Shown here one piece after another: positions 43,401 through 51,799 of a stretch of 64,000 nucleotides of DNA; position 1 is the first letter of the stretch, and the number at the start of each line of letters is the position of its first letter. A program made the translations under genes and the position numbers. Below the pieces are notes generated by a model. It was given only the letters and a program-made list of their open reading frames with translations, had not been told where the DNA came from and did no database searches. The DNA is from Anisodus tanguticus (Eukaryota > Streptophyta > Magnoliopsida > Solanales > Solanaceae): NCBI GenBank assembly GCA_034509755.1, contig CM067551.1, forward strand, positions 13,078,501 through 13,142,500. The letters run 5' to 3'.

Positions 43401-46400
43401 CACGTAACCAACAAGCGGCACGCGGAGATCGCGAGAACAACCGGGCCGCGACTCCTCGCCGGCGGTTCGTCTACAGGCCGCGCGCCTACAAGTACGAGCC
43501 GTGGCGCCCGGTTCGAGCCGCGACGCCAAGTCCATTCCGGTACCAGCAGCCATACAATCCGTATTCTTACCCCGGTTTTTAGGCCCCCTCCACCCCCACA
43601 CGGCGGGCCCACTTCATGCAAGGTCGGTCCCGCACCCTCCTCCGGCATGACACCCACCGAGTTGGGTCGGGCGTTCGAGACCTCTCTATGCAACAGACGA
43701 CAATACTTGGTACATGGACTCGGCGCCACATCTCACGTCACCCGGTCTGCAGTACTACTCCTAAACCGTTTAGTTTAAAGCATCCTCAATATGTTACGGT
43801 TGGTAGTGGACAACGCATTCCGCTTAAGGGTTATGGTACCGATACACACAACCTCCTCATCCACCCTTCTCCCTCAAAAACACCCTATATGCCCCACATA
43901 TGATTAAGAACCTCATATATGTCCGCCAATTTACTCGTAATAATTCTGTCTCTGTGGATTTTGACCCTTTTGGTTTTACTGTAAAGGATCTTCATACGGG
44001 GACACCTCTTACGAGATGCAATAGCACGGGGATCTCTATCCATTCACTTTCACCTCCGCCGCGCCATCTTGCTCTCCCGTCACTCTAGCGGTTGTTTCTT
44101 CTTCAACTTGGCATAATAGGCTTGGTCATCCAGGAGTCCCAATTTTTAATTTTCTTAGAGGCAACAATTTCATTGCTTGTAATGGGAAACTTGCCCAAAA
44201 TTGTGTTTCTTGCTCTTTAGGCAAACATATTCGTCTTCCGTTTAAATCATCTACTAGTGTTACATTTGCTCCTTTTGATATCATACATGCCGATTTATGG
44301 ACATCTGCTATCTCTAGTTCTCTCGGTCATAAATACTATCTTGTGTTGCTTGATGATTTTTCACACTACGTTTGGTTATACCCTCTTAAATTTAAATCGG
44401 AAGTGTTTGTCAAATTTCTTAAGTTTCGCAAGTTCATTCAAACACAATTTGGAAAAGGCATAAAATCATTTCAGTGCGATAATGGTCGTGAATTCAATAA
44501 CTCTATGTTTCACCGCTTTTGTACCAATAATGGCATTGTCTTTCGCTTCTCCTGCCCTCACACCTCACCACAAAACGGTAAAAAGTTTGAAAGAATCATC
44601 CGCACCATTAACAATATGATTCGCACCCTATTGATTCATGCCTCCTCCTCCACCCTTCCGGGTCTATCTGCTAAAATGTCAGAATACACTCTAAATATTC
44701 TCCCTACTAGCACTCTTCACAATATGACCCCTAACGAAATCCTCTACCATAGAATCCCCTCTTATGATCATCTACGGATTTTTGGTTGTCTGTGCTATCT
44801 CAACCTTAGCTCCACCGCCCCTCACAAAATCGCTCCTAGGTCCACTCCATGTGTCTTTCTAGGATTCCCGCCGAACCATAGGGGCTATCTATGCTATGAC
44901 TTGTCGACTCGTCAGATCCACGTATCTCGTCACGTCACATTCGACGAGACCACATTCCCGTTTTTGAATCTTCCAAAATTCCAAAAACAGGACTACTCAT
45001 TTCTTGACGAGTCTGCCATCTCTCCCCTCATAATCGAACAACTCACATCCTCTGTTCCGTCGTCAGAGCCGCGGCCTCGAGGGGAGCGCCGCCGCCGCCG
45101 ATTTCCCGAGATCAATCTTTTGAAACACCGTCGACAGCGCCGCGGCCTTGTGCTGAGGCACCGCGGCGCCCAAACTTCAGAGAAGCCTGTCAACCTTCTA
45201 GCGCCGCGACTCTCGATCCAAGAGCCGCGGCGCCTCCGACGGCTTCGCCCCCACCTTCTCCTTATCCGACTTTACCCCCGTCTCAGACACCACTCCGCCA
45301 CCCACTGTCCCTACCCATCCAATGGAAACTCGTTCAAAGCATGGAATCTTCAAACCCAAAGTCCATTTCAACTTGTCTGCCCAAACCATCTCTCCACTTC
45401 CAAAGAACCTAAAATTGGCCAAACAAGACCCTAATTGGAATGCGGCTATGTATGAGGAATTCAATGCTTTAACTAAACAGCACACGTGGGATCTAGTACC
45501 TAGACCTGAGGGGGTGAATGTCATTCGTTGTATGTGGCTATTTCGTCACAAGTTCAGAGACAATCGGGATCTTGAGAGGTATAAGGCCCATCTTGTGGCT
45601 AATGGCACAAATCAGCAGGAGGGCATTGATTGTGGTGAGACCTTCAGCCCGGTTGTCAAACCGGCTACCATCCGCACAAGAGTTTTGAGCATTGCCATGG
45701 GCAAACACCGGCCGATCCATCGACTTGATGTGAAGAATGCATTCTTACATGGGGATCCGAGAGAGACAGATCTACATGCATCGCCACCGTGGTTCACCCA
45801 TCCAACAGCTTCCTCACTATGTGTGCCGTCTCCGTAAGTCACTATATGGCCCAAGCGGCCCCGTGCGTGGTATGATCGCTTTGCCGGTATATCTTGCGAT
45901 TGGGTTTGTATGCGGCAAGAGTGATACATCACTTTTCATTTTTCATCGAGGTAGTAGCACCGCTTACTTATTACTTTACGTGGATGATATTGTTCTTCTT
46001 GTCTCCTCCGACGGATTGAAAAATGAGATTATTGTCTTGCTCAAGTCCGAATTTGCAATGACCGATTTGGGGAAGCCGAGTTACTTTTTGGGGATATCGG
46101 TGACCGGTGTCCGCTAATCATATGTTCTTGTGTCGGCGTAAGTATGCGAAGAGATTGTGTACGGGGCTAAGATGACGAACCGCAAAGAGGTGCCTACTCC
46201 GCTTGATTCCAAATCTAAGCTCGGTGCTATTGATGGTGCTCCGCCTCTCGATCCTACTCGTATAGGAGCCTTGCGGGTGCACTTCGCATCTCACATTCAC
46301 CGGCCGGACATAGCTTATCTTTGTTCGGCGGGTGTGCTTATTCATGTATGCCCCCGGGAGTCTCATTTCATCGCTTCTTAAGCGTATCATTCGATACATT

Positions 46401-48776
46401 AAGGGCACTCTTGATTATGGTTTGCACCTATACCCCTATGCACCAGACATGTTACTTTCATATACGGATGCAGATTGGGCAGGGTGTCCGGACAAGCGAC
46501 GCTCCACCTCCGGCTTTTGTGTTTTCTTAGGGGATAATCGATTTCTTGGTCCGCAAGCGACAGGCTACCACCCTATCTCGCTCCGATCGAGGCCGAGTAC
46601 GAGAGGCGTTGCAAATGTAGTAGGCGAGATTTGTTGATTCAGAAATTTACTGTTAGAACTTCAGTGTCCTTTGCGTCAGGCATCTATGTGTATTGTGATA
46701 ACATCTCTTGCCATCTATCTTTCTCATAATCCGGTTCAACATCAGCGAACCAAGCATATTGAGATAGACTTACACTTCGTTCGTGAGAAAGTTGCGTTAG
46801 GCCATGTCAGAGTGTTACATATTCCATCATCCTATCAGTATGCAGACAGATTTATCAAAGGACTTCCCAGACAGTTATTTCTTGACTTCAGATCCAGTCT
46901 CAGCGTCCGGCCTCCTCCCGCTCCTACTGAGGGGGGGTGTAAACGTGTAGATATATAAAACAATATATTCCCTACCCATAATTAGAATATTTCCATATAT
47001 TGTGTAAATATAATTATGGTAAGACTAGGATTCCTCTTTTGTATAGGCTTAGGATTCCTATTGTATAAGTGATGAATATTGTACTCTATATATACATTGA
47101 TATTAATGAAAGACTCTCCAAGGGAGATTAATATCATCTTACAGAAAGCACAACTATACACAAATAGTTAAACTGAAAATAGAGTATATACCAAAAACCA
47201 GGATGAAGCACGATCATTGCTACTATGCCATGAAATTAAGTAGTGCCTACAAGTGCATAACAAGGCACATGGCAGACTACAATTTTTTTTTCTCCCAACA
47301 GCTCCTTTACTAAATCAAGCAGCCGTGTTTGTGCACCGGAGTAACTTCTCTCAGAATCCAACTATGTCTAGGAAATAGTTACACTAAAAGCATAAAGAAA
47401 AACTCACCCGTCAAGATTCTTCTCTTCACAAAAGTTTCTGAAACCAACACAAGCATTCTTTACTCTTTGTGCACCTATACTGCAAAACAAAAGAGGGGCT
47501 TCTAGTCAAACAACGAGCTCGATACTAACAACCACCTTTAAGAATTTATGCAAATTCCTAGATATTCTTATCTAAATTCAAACGACAAAAGCAGAATCCT
47601 AGCTCATTTCCTGACTGAAATAAAATATTTAGCCATCTCTTAGTTGTCCACATACCATGGAAATAACCAAATCAAATGCTCAAGCATCAATTTCAGCCAG
47701 TTACTACAACAACATACTCAGTGTAATCCCACAATGTGGGGTCTGGGGAGGATAGGATGTACGCAGACCTTACATCTACCTTTGTTGGATAGAGAGGTTG
47801 TTTCCGATAATTTCAGCCAGTTACTATATGACAAATAGTCCTACCAATAGAAAAAAAGTCCTACCAATATAAAAGGTATACCTGGAACTGCTACCCTTGA
47901 ACTGGTGGACATGGGCATCAACCTGCTTAAAATCCACTACCTGCTGCTGCCTGTATAAGTAATCAGAATAAAAACCAATTCAGCCACCTCTTTTAAAATT
48001 AAATTAAACAAAGAAAAGTCAAGCTAACCAAGAACAATCATAAAAAAACACTACTACTACTGCTACTACTCACAAAGCCATAGCCAGGTTGTTTAGAAGT
48101 TTTTCGGAATCTTCAAAGAAAAGGGAAACCACTTCAACCACAAAATCAGGGTTGCTCTCATCTTGCAGTTTCTGAAGCTGAAGAAACTGATCATCCAAGA
48201 ATCCCTAGTGTTCAAGAACAACAAAATCAAAAACCATCATCAGAAAAAACTCAAACCAACATATACCCAAATCAAATAAATGCAAAACAAACAAGAACAA
48301 GGAGAAAAAAACACCAAGAAGCCAAAAGAGAGACAAAAACTGAATCTTTTCCAACTCTAGCACACAAAATAGGGGGGGGAAAGAGATAAAGATTGAATCT
48401 TTTTCAACTCTATTACACAAAATAGGAGGAAAAAGAGATAAAGATTGCATCTTTTCCAACTCTACTACACTAAATAAGGTAAAAAGGACATAAAGATTGC
48501 ATCTTTTCCAACTCTATTACACAAAATAGGGGGAAAAAGAGATAAAGATTGCATCTTTTCCAACTCTATTACACAAATTTGGGAAGAAATATAGATAAAG
48601 ATTGAATCTTTTCTAACTCTATTACACAAAATAGGGAAAAAAATAGGTAAAGCTTGAATCTTTTTGAACTCTACTTTTCTGGGTTACCCTTTTCTTGAAG
48701 ACTAAAAACTCACCTCACGGTAAAGAGATGACATGAAGTCCATAAATTGTTTCTGCAACTTGCCAACAATTTCCAT
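31390..48776 (-). CDS. AHP: Histidine-containing phosphotransfer protein (AHP), six exons over 17.4 kb
   Basis: The spliced frame of 152 codons is uninterrupted. Exons: 48714-48776, 48074-48204, 47882-47950, 47408-47479, 32057-32129, 31390-31440. All five introns are GT-AG and every junction keeps frame. The HPt signature DAHVHQFKGSSSS (His about residue 80) is the phospho-accepting site. LQDESNPDFV, VVSLFFEDSE and the C-terminal LEQQILAAGG match plant AHPs, as do length and six-exon structure. AHPs take phosphate from hybrid histidine kinases such as cytokinin receptors and pass it to response regulators, moving between cytosol and nucleus. Introns are 509, 123, 402, 15278 and 616 bp. Intron 4 holds two LTR retrotransposons. 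Sequence gives no sign of inactivation, but splicing across intron 4 is unproven. Confidence 0.95.
32057..32129 (-). CDS. AHP: AHP exon 5
   Basis: Acceptor GGGTGCAG, donor GTAAGT. It codes CIQCLQHAKHEYFLVKNKL then ETLFR. It lies 15.3 kb from exon 4 yet joins in frame. Confidence 0.95.
32341..32400 (+). repeat. Au-type SINE 3' end in AHP intron 4
   Basis: TAAGGTCTGCGTACACTTTACC, then CTCCCCAGACCCC, then GGATTTCATTGGGTATG and a TATG-rich tail give the conserved 3' end of Au-type SINEs. The 5' portion is not recognisable. Confidence 0.68.
32772..32956 (+). repeat. G-rich GGT/GGGT tract, left part
   Basis: About 185 bp composed mostly of GGTGG, GGGTGG and GGGGGT words, continuing at 40165-40245 on the other side of the gypsy element. 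Many runs of three or more G with short loops make G-quadruplex formation plausible on the plus strand. In AHP transcripts (minus strand) it would read as C-rich. The open frames across it are compositional artefacts. Confidence 0.8.
32957..33445 (-). repeat. 3' LTR of the gypsy element, rearranged
   Basis: 489 bp against 638 bp for its partner. It begins TGATAGGATCC and ends GGGTCATATCA. About 190 bp of the partner are missing and replaced by a second copy of a 36-bp segment (TAGAATTCTAATGAAGGTAT and onward, at about 33006-33041 and again at 33106-33141). Confidence 0.9.
33528..34700 (-). pseudogene. gypsy integrase
   Basis: 390 codons open. HSGGMMGHFGVSKTLDILKE, FYWPKMRHDAE and CGQCLECKQAKSK form the zinc-binding domain. 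The core follows with FVLDLPRTKRDHDSIFVVVD, IVSDRG and HPQTDGQTEIVNRTLGSMLR (DDE residues). GMTPFEVCYGFNP and the C-terminal WVWVHFRTERFPQLRKGKLC, PRGDGP and INDNAYK follow. Between IVSDRG and KFLSHFWKSLW there is an insertion of about a dozen residues (TLSSVSANSTDS) that relatives lack. No chromodomain is seen before the stop. Confidence 0.9.
34851..35468 (-). pseudogene. gypsy RT C-terminus and RNase H
   Basis: Contains LYANLKKCSFCVDRVIFLDF, the RT connection (VRSFHGLTSFYRRFVKGFST, IAAPLTELIKK) and RNase H (FEIECDASGIGIGGVLMQEG, PLAYFSEKL, YDKELYALVRVFAHWQHYL). The frame ends at 34851, and the rest of RNase H before the integrase (34701-34850) is in another frame. Confidence 0.9.
35504..35825 (-). 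pseudogene. gypsy reverse transcriptase palm
   Basis: Contains YRHPIPRLDDMLDELCGSN, FSKIDLRSGYHQICMHPGDE, WKTTFKTKFGLYEWLVMPFG and LTNAPSTFMRLMNHVL. The catalytic YFDD is at about 35504-35518 but lies just across a frame change at 35508-35525, so the open frame ends before it. Confidence 0.9.
35865..36737 (-). pseudogene. gypsy aspartic protease region
   Basis: 290 codons. The protease motif is CSLIIDGGSCTNMVSTTL, with catalytic Asp followed by Gly-Gly-Ser as in many plant gypsy elements. VKFSIGKYQDEVLCDVVPMQ and CHMLLGRPWQFDRDAQH follow, the usual flap and C-terminal part. The region ends with GIEHQIDFVPGSQIPNKPAY, the entry to RT. Breaks separate it from gag and RT. Confidence 0.88.
36750..38356 (-). 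pseudogene. gypsy gag with CCHC zinc knuckle
   Basis: Gag probably starts at MTNSGSHSHDGEDPLSHI (about 38338). 37193-37405 has the retrotransposon gag domain (YVTPDYYQGVVKRVYMLRQG, SVEEYFNEFENLRLKS). 36750-37196 has the nucleocapsid knuckle CFKCQGRGHIASECPN and an acidic Glu/Gly-rich end. Frames change near 37410-37790 and 38017-38084. Confidence 0.88.
38357..39526 (-). other. gypsy 5' leader with initiator-Met primer site
   Basis: About 1.2 kb of untranslated, AT-rich leader. It contains a T-rich run at 39422-39465. The primer site at 39513-39524 reads TGGTATCAGAGC on the minus strand, a perfect match to the tRNA-iMet 3' end complement. Confidence 0.85.
39527..40164 (-). repeat. 5' LTR of the gypsy element
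   Basis: 638 bp, TGATAGGATCC to GGGTCATATCA. It keeps the segment lost from the 3' LTR, so it is the better copy of the original LTR. Confidence 0.9.
40423..42243. other. AHP intron 4 sequence between elements
   Basis: Mostly AT-rich intronic DNA. Positions about 40883-40985 contain a semi-palindromic repeat (CGGACTCTTCAAAAATATCG, GGTGTGTGTCGGACTC and its partial inverse GATCCGATACGGGTGCGACA), of a kind common in Solanaceae genomes. No exon-like sequence was found. Confidence 0.5.
42249..42454 (+). repeat. 5' LTR of copia B
   Basis: 206 bp, TGTAAACGTG to CATCTTACA. TATA-like CTATATATACC at about 42396-42410. Four substitutions separate it from 46938-47143. Confidence 0.93.
42591..43778 (+). 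pseudogene. copia B gag with RG-rich tail and start of protease
   Basis: 395 codons from ATG 42591. FHPALTVSNIKNHIPIILDQ is the Retrofit/Ale-like N-terminus. WNRLEEIFQDNKHTRAVYLE and YCKQFKLLEDQLSNIGTPVT belong to the UBN2 capsid domain. A run of Gly, Arg and Lys (GKGRGGRGGRGRGKGRG) forms a nucleic-acid-binding tail. The protease motif near 43715-43735 is out of frame. One missing base within the DSGAT codons gives the shift, and the frame then ends. Confidence 0.88.
43890..45060 (+). pseudogene. copia B integrase
   Basis: The zinc domain is at 44100-44230 (WHNRLGHPGVPIFNFLRG, CVSCSLGKHIRLPF) in a different frame from the core at 44343-45060. Core residues: HADLWTSAISSSLGHKYYL, CDNGREFNNSMFH, and SPQNGKKFERIIRTINNMI in the Glu region. 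CVFLGFPPNHRGYLCYDLST marks the C-terminal end. It runs on into a GC-rich linker. Confidence 0.87.
45060..45320 (+). repeat. GCCGCG-rich linker of copia B
   Basis: The integrase-RT linker repeats the short word AGCGCCGCG or AGAGCCGCG at least five times between 45065 and 45235. It is the same position as the GPLPAGP linker of family A, but a different motif was amplified. Confidence 0.6.
45322..46958 (+). pseudogene. copia B reverse transcriptase and RNase H
   Basis: 45322-45837 holds the RT N-terminus (NWNAAMYEEFNALTKQHTW, IDCGETFSPVVKPATIR, LDVKNAFLHGDPRE). The frame shifts near 45770. 45900-46117 has LLLYVDDIVLL with the catalytic Asp pair. A shift occurs near 46115. 46332-46958 has RNase H (LLSYTDADWAGCPDKRRSTS, then HNPVQHQRTKHIEIDLHFVR) and the end PSSYQYADRFIKGLP. 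At least four frame breaks. Confidence 0.88.
46938..47143 (+). repeat. 3' LTR of copia B
   Basis: Partner of 42249-42454, preceded by the G-rich polypurine tract. Followed by GAAAG, the target duplication. Confidence 0.93.
47408..47479 (-). CDS. AHP: AHP exon 4
   Basis: Acceptor TTTTGCAG, donor GTGAGT. It codes IGAQRVKNACVGFRNFCEE and onward to LDG, completing the SSSSIGAQRVKN motif. The donor opens the 15.3-kb intron. Confidence 0.95.
47707..47808 (-). mobile_element. Au-type SINE in AHP intron 3, with 18-bp target duplication
   Basis: On the minus strand it reads AAGGTCTGCGTACATCCTAT, then CCCCAGACCCCAC, then GGGATTACACTGAGTATG and a TTGTTG tail. That is the Au SINE 3' body; the 5' end appears shortened. 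AATTTCAGCCAGTTACTA occurs exactly at 47689-47706 and 47809-47826, a clear target-site duplication. It lies inside intron 3 of AHP, well away from both splice sites. Confidence 0.88.
47882..47950 (-). CDS. AHP: AHP exon 3, phospho-His site
   Basis: Acceptor TATACAG, donor GTATAC. It codes VDFKQVDAHVHQFKGSSS. The His in HQFKGSSSS is the phosphorelay residue. Confidence 0.95.
48074..48204 (-). CDS. AHP: AHP exon 2
   Basis: Acceptor CACTAG, donor GTGAGT. It codes GFLDDQFLQLQKLQDESNPD through to NNLAMA plus two bases of Leu. This is the most conserved N-terminal helix pair of the HPt fold. Confidence 0.95.
48341..48685 (-). repeat. 52-53 bp minisatellite in AHP intron 1
   Basis: About 6.5 units begin at 48341, 48393, 48446, 48498, 48550, 48603 and 48655, each containing GCATCTTTTCCAACTC (or GAATC) then TATTACACAAAATAGGG and AGAGATAAAGAT. 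The period is not a multiple of three, and the minus-strand open frame across it is an artefact. It lies within the 509-bp intron 1 and makes up about two thirds of it. Confidence 0.9.
48714..48776 (-). CDS. AHP: AHP exon 1
   Basis: ATG at 48774-48776. It codes MEIVGKLQKQFMDFMSSLY and ends in a GAG codon before the donor GTGAGT. Phase 0. Confidence 0.93.
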
Positions 48777-49484
48777 GATTTTGGGTGTCTTTTTTCCAAC
48801 TTTACACTGACTCTTAAATCACTAATTTTAAACTTATGGGGAGACTTGAAAAATCAAGCAGATCTTTGTGGATGCACGACAAATATGGATGTTATAGATA
48901 TATATGAGATGAAGAAGACGTTGAAAAGGACCTTGATATGGTACGAAATCAATGGTGTGATTAATCTTGAATTGACTCCCCCATGACAAACGCACATTCA
49001 TTAAAATAACAAAACTGTCACTTTCTTGGCTGTATTGGAAATACAAAATGTCCAAATTGAAAACTTTTTTTTGTCCTACCATATATGTTCCCTAATAGAT
49101 GATCATATTTTCCTTCTTAATGTATTTTTTATTAATTTGATGTCTTAGTTTGAAAAAAGTTAATGTTATCTTTCTGTATTTGAATCAAGTAAAAAACATA
49201 AATAGTAACAATTAATTAGTTAATTAAAATAATTTTCTGAGTTTACAGATTGCATTGTGTCCTTAAAAAATGGTGCAAAATTAGATGAAAAATTATATAT
49301 TAATCAAATTATTTAATCGAAGCCGAGCAATGAAGATGTCGCGAGTACTTGCCGTCTCCCAACTCTTTAAGATAAGAGTAAAAATATTTTTCTATTAACA
49401 CGTGATTCGTTCCTTCTTCGTATATGGGATAAAGTCTTTTCATTTCACATTCATTAGCTAACACAAAGGTGATCCATTCACACA

Positions 49485-49485
<1 letters not shown>
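48777..49485 (-). promoter_or_regulatory. AHP 5' flank
   Basis: About 700-900 bp between the AHP start codon and copia A3 at 49667 is all that remains of the native upstream region before transposon DNA. I could not single out a reliable TATA box or response-regulator binding cluster. An A35 run (49486-49520) bounds it. Confidence 0.4.

Positions 49486-49520
<35 letters not shown>
49486..49520 (+). repeat. A35 homopolymer
   Basis: Thirty-five consecutive A after a short CA run. It could be the tail of a retroposon on the plus strand, or simple expansion. No SINE or LINE body is recognised directly to its left. Confidence 0.8.
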
Positions 49521-49521
<1 letters not shown>

Positions 49522-49736
49522 AGTTACTACATGACAAAAAAAGAGCAATCCCTTTTAATAGAATGAAAAATACTCAGCTCTACCAAGCACCTACTCATTG
49601 TTGATATAACTAAGGCTATCATGAACAATGTGCAGGGGTGCCAAGGCAATGTCCTCTCTTCTGGACTGAAAAAAAATAATTTCATGATTATTTTTATTAA
49701 TGAAGATGTATATATACATGATATATAATATCTAGA

Positions 49737-50327
49737 TGGATATAATAGACTTGCGCAGATTATCAGAAGAGACAATCAATATAATATCATCCACATATAG
49801 CAGAATGTATGCCAGAGAAGTACCACGATGATAGATGAACAGAGAATGATCAGACATGCTATGAGAAAATCCAATAGTAGACACATAATCTGCAAACCTC
49901 TTATACCAAGCCGTGGGGCCTGCTTTAACCCATACAAGGACTTTTTCATCAAACAGACATGATGGGGATAATTTGGGTCCCTAAAACCTAAGGGTTGATG
50001 CATGTATACTGTCTCCTTAAGATCACCGTGTAAGAAAGCATTTTTCACATTCAGTTGATGAATGGGCCATGCTTTCGAGAGAGCCAGACTGAGAACAGTG
50101 CGAATGGTAGCCAGTTTGACCACTAGACTAAATGTCTCACCACAATCCACGCCAACCTGTTGAGTTTTACCATCACCTACAAGACGGGTCTTATGCATCT
50201 CAAAAGAACCGTCAAAATTTTCTTTTTGAGTAAAAATCCACGTGAAACGAATAATATTGACACTAGGCGGACGGGGCACCAGCTCCCACATTTTATTTTC
50301 AATAAGAGTATTATATTCATCATCCAT
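49737..50327 (-). pseudogene. copia A3 reverse transcriptase, truncated in the palm
   Basis: 184 codons including NIIRFTWIFTQKENFDGSFE, VGVDCGETFSLVVKLATIR, LNVKNAFLHGDLKETVYMHQ and KKSLYGLKQAPR. It frameshifts before YVDD and ends at the deletion junction with the LTR. Confidence 0.87.
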
Positions 50328-50367
50328 GGCTTTTTTTCAATTCGGGTCATGAATGTCAGACGCTGGA

Positions 50368-50730
50368 TTACGTGGTAGGGGGTAATTTAGTGACATTCGA
50401 ATTTAGATTAAAATGTCGTTTAGGTTTAAAAATACCCCTTTGGCTACGAGTAACGGGCCCTTGACTCAGAACAGAAGCGGACTGGACTGGGGACGTTGGC
50501 GAACTGCCTCGGGACTGGCTAGTAGGCAGTGGGCCTGGTGGCCTGGAAAATACAACGGGATGTGTGGTATTTGGGCCGGCAGGCAGTGGGCCTGTTGGCC
50601 GAGAAATAATGGCTAATTCGGTAGTGATTGGGTCGGGGTCACGGGATTGTTGGGCCCACTGATGGATGACATACGGGGAGAGCTCATCATCTAAAAAATT
50701 ATACGAACTAGACACGGACTTATACAATTT
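50368..50730 (-). repeat. Repeat-rich linker of copia A3
   Basis: Codes SRPTGPLPAGPNT and FSRPPGPLPTSQ in frame. The DNA shows GCAGTGGGCCTGGTGGCC and GCAGTGGGCCTGTTGGCC at about 50526 and 50582. It is the best-preserved reading of the family A linker. Confidence 0.8.
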
Positions 50731-51760
50731 AGCAAACGGAAATTGGGTTTCATAAAAAATAACATGGCGACTAATTATGATTTTATTAGAGGATAAATCA
50801 AAACATTTCTAACCACGATGATTAGATGGATAACCCAAGAACACACAAGAAGTAGAACGGGCTTGAAGTTTGTTGATTGTAGTAGACGGGAAAAGTGGAT
50901 AACACAAACACCCAAACACTCTAAGATGAGAATACGAGAGATCCTTATTATAAAGAATTTTAAGTGGGGATTGATATGTTAAACCTTTGGTAAGGTGAAT
51001 GTTAAGGAGGCAGGTAGTCATTTGTAATGCATGATGACAAAAAGAATAAGGTAATGAAGCATAGGCTAGCAAGGTTCAGACAATATTATTAATGGTACGA
51101 ATTTTTCTTTCGGCCTTCCTATTTTGTGAGGACGTATGAGGACAAGAAAACCGAAAAGATATGTCATTAATGTCACAAAATTCTCGAAACGGCCCATTAT
51201 CATATTCCATTCCCTTATCACATTGAATATTTTTAATTTTCCGTTCAAATTAGGTACGGATGAATGCTCTAAATTTTAAGAAGGTTGAAAACATTTGAGA
51301 CTTTTTAGATAAAGGAAAGGTCCAAAAAATATTAGAATAATCATCCAACAATTAACACATAATAACGATGGCTCAAAGAACTTAATACGGGAGATGTCCA
51401 TAAATCACTATGAATAATGTCAAAAGGCATCAACGTACTAGAAGTAGAGGCTACAAACGGTAATCTAACATGTTTCCCTAATGGACACAAAGGACAAATA
51501 GGAGTACTATGCGTATTCTTACAATCAATAAATTTATTATTTTGAAGAGAAGAAATAATAGACGACCCCGGATGACCCAAACGGGCATGCCACAAAGAAG
51601 GAGCAAGAACGACAAATGTTGAATGTGTGGCTTGACTCGTGGAAACGGTGGTGGTGGTGATTGGATAAAGCTCTCCCTGACTATTACATCTCATTAGAGG
51701 TATCCCCGTCTTGAAATCCTTCACAGAAAATCCAAAAGGGTCAAAGTTAACAGAACAAAA
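50730..51760 (-). pseudogene. copia A3 integrase
   Basis: 51341-51724 has the zinc region and core start (SLWHARLGHPGSSIISSLQN, CPLCPLGKHVRLPF, HSDLWTSPVLSSLSHRYY). 50809-51072 has TTCLLNIHLTKGLTYQSPLK and FLGYPSNHRG. The pieces between are shifted. Confidence 0.85.
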
Positions 51761-51799
51761 TTACCAGTTGTGAATTTTCGGACATACACCAAATTTTTA

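Larger units (their letters stand above)
42249..47143 (+). mobile_element. Young Ty1/copia element B with target duplication GAAAG
   Basis: Complete plus-strand copia in AHP intron 4, antisense to AHP. The LTRs 42249-42454 and 46938-47143 are both 206 bp and differ at only four positions. GAAAG flanks it at 42244-42248 and 47144-47148. Primer site TGGTATCAAGAGCC (42455-42468) is the iMet type with one extra A. The polypurine tract is a G run at 46931-46937. All domains are present but split by frameshifts, so it is not autonomous as written. Confidence 0.95.

Noticed and set aside
43243..43729. Arg/Gly/Pro-rich minus-strand ORFs
   Set aside because: Shadow frames of the GC-rich gag tail of copia B.
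48205..48459. Minus-strand ORF rich in Leu/Phe/Ser within the AHP gene
   Set aside because: It lies in AHP intron 1 over the minisatellite, whose period is not a multiple of three.
48341..48685. CRISPR-like regular repeats
   Set aside because: Units are contiguous without unique spacers, in a plant intron; this is a minisatellite.
49486..49520. A35 as the tail of a complete SINE or LINE
   Set aside because: No recognisable retroposon body to its left and no target duplication found.
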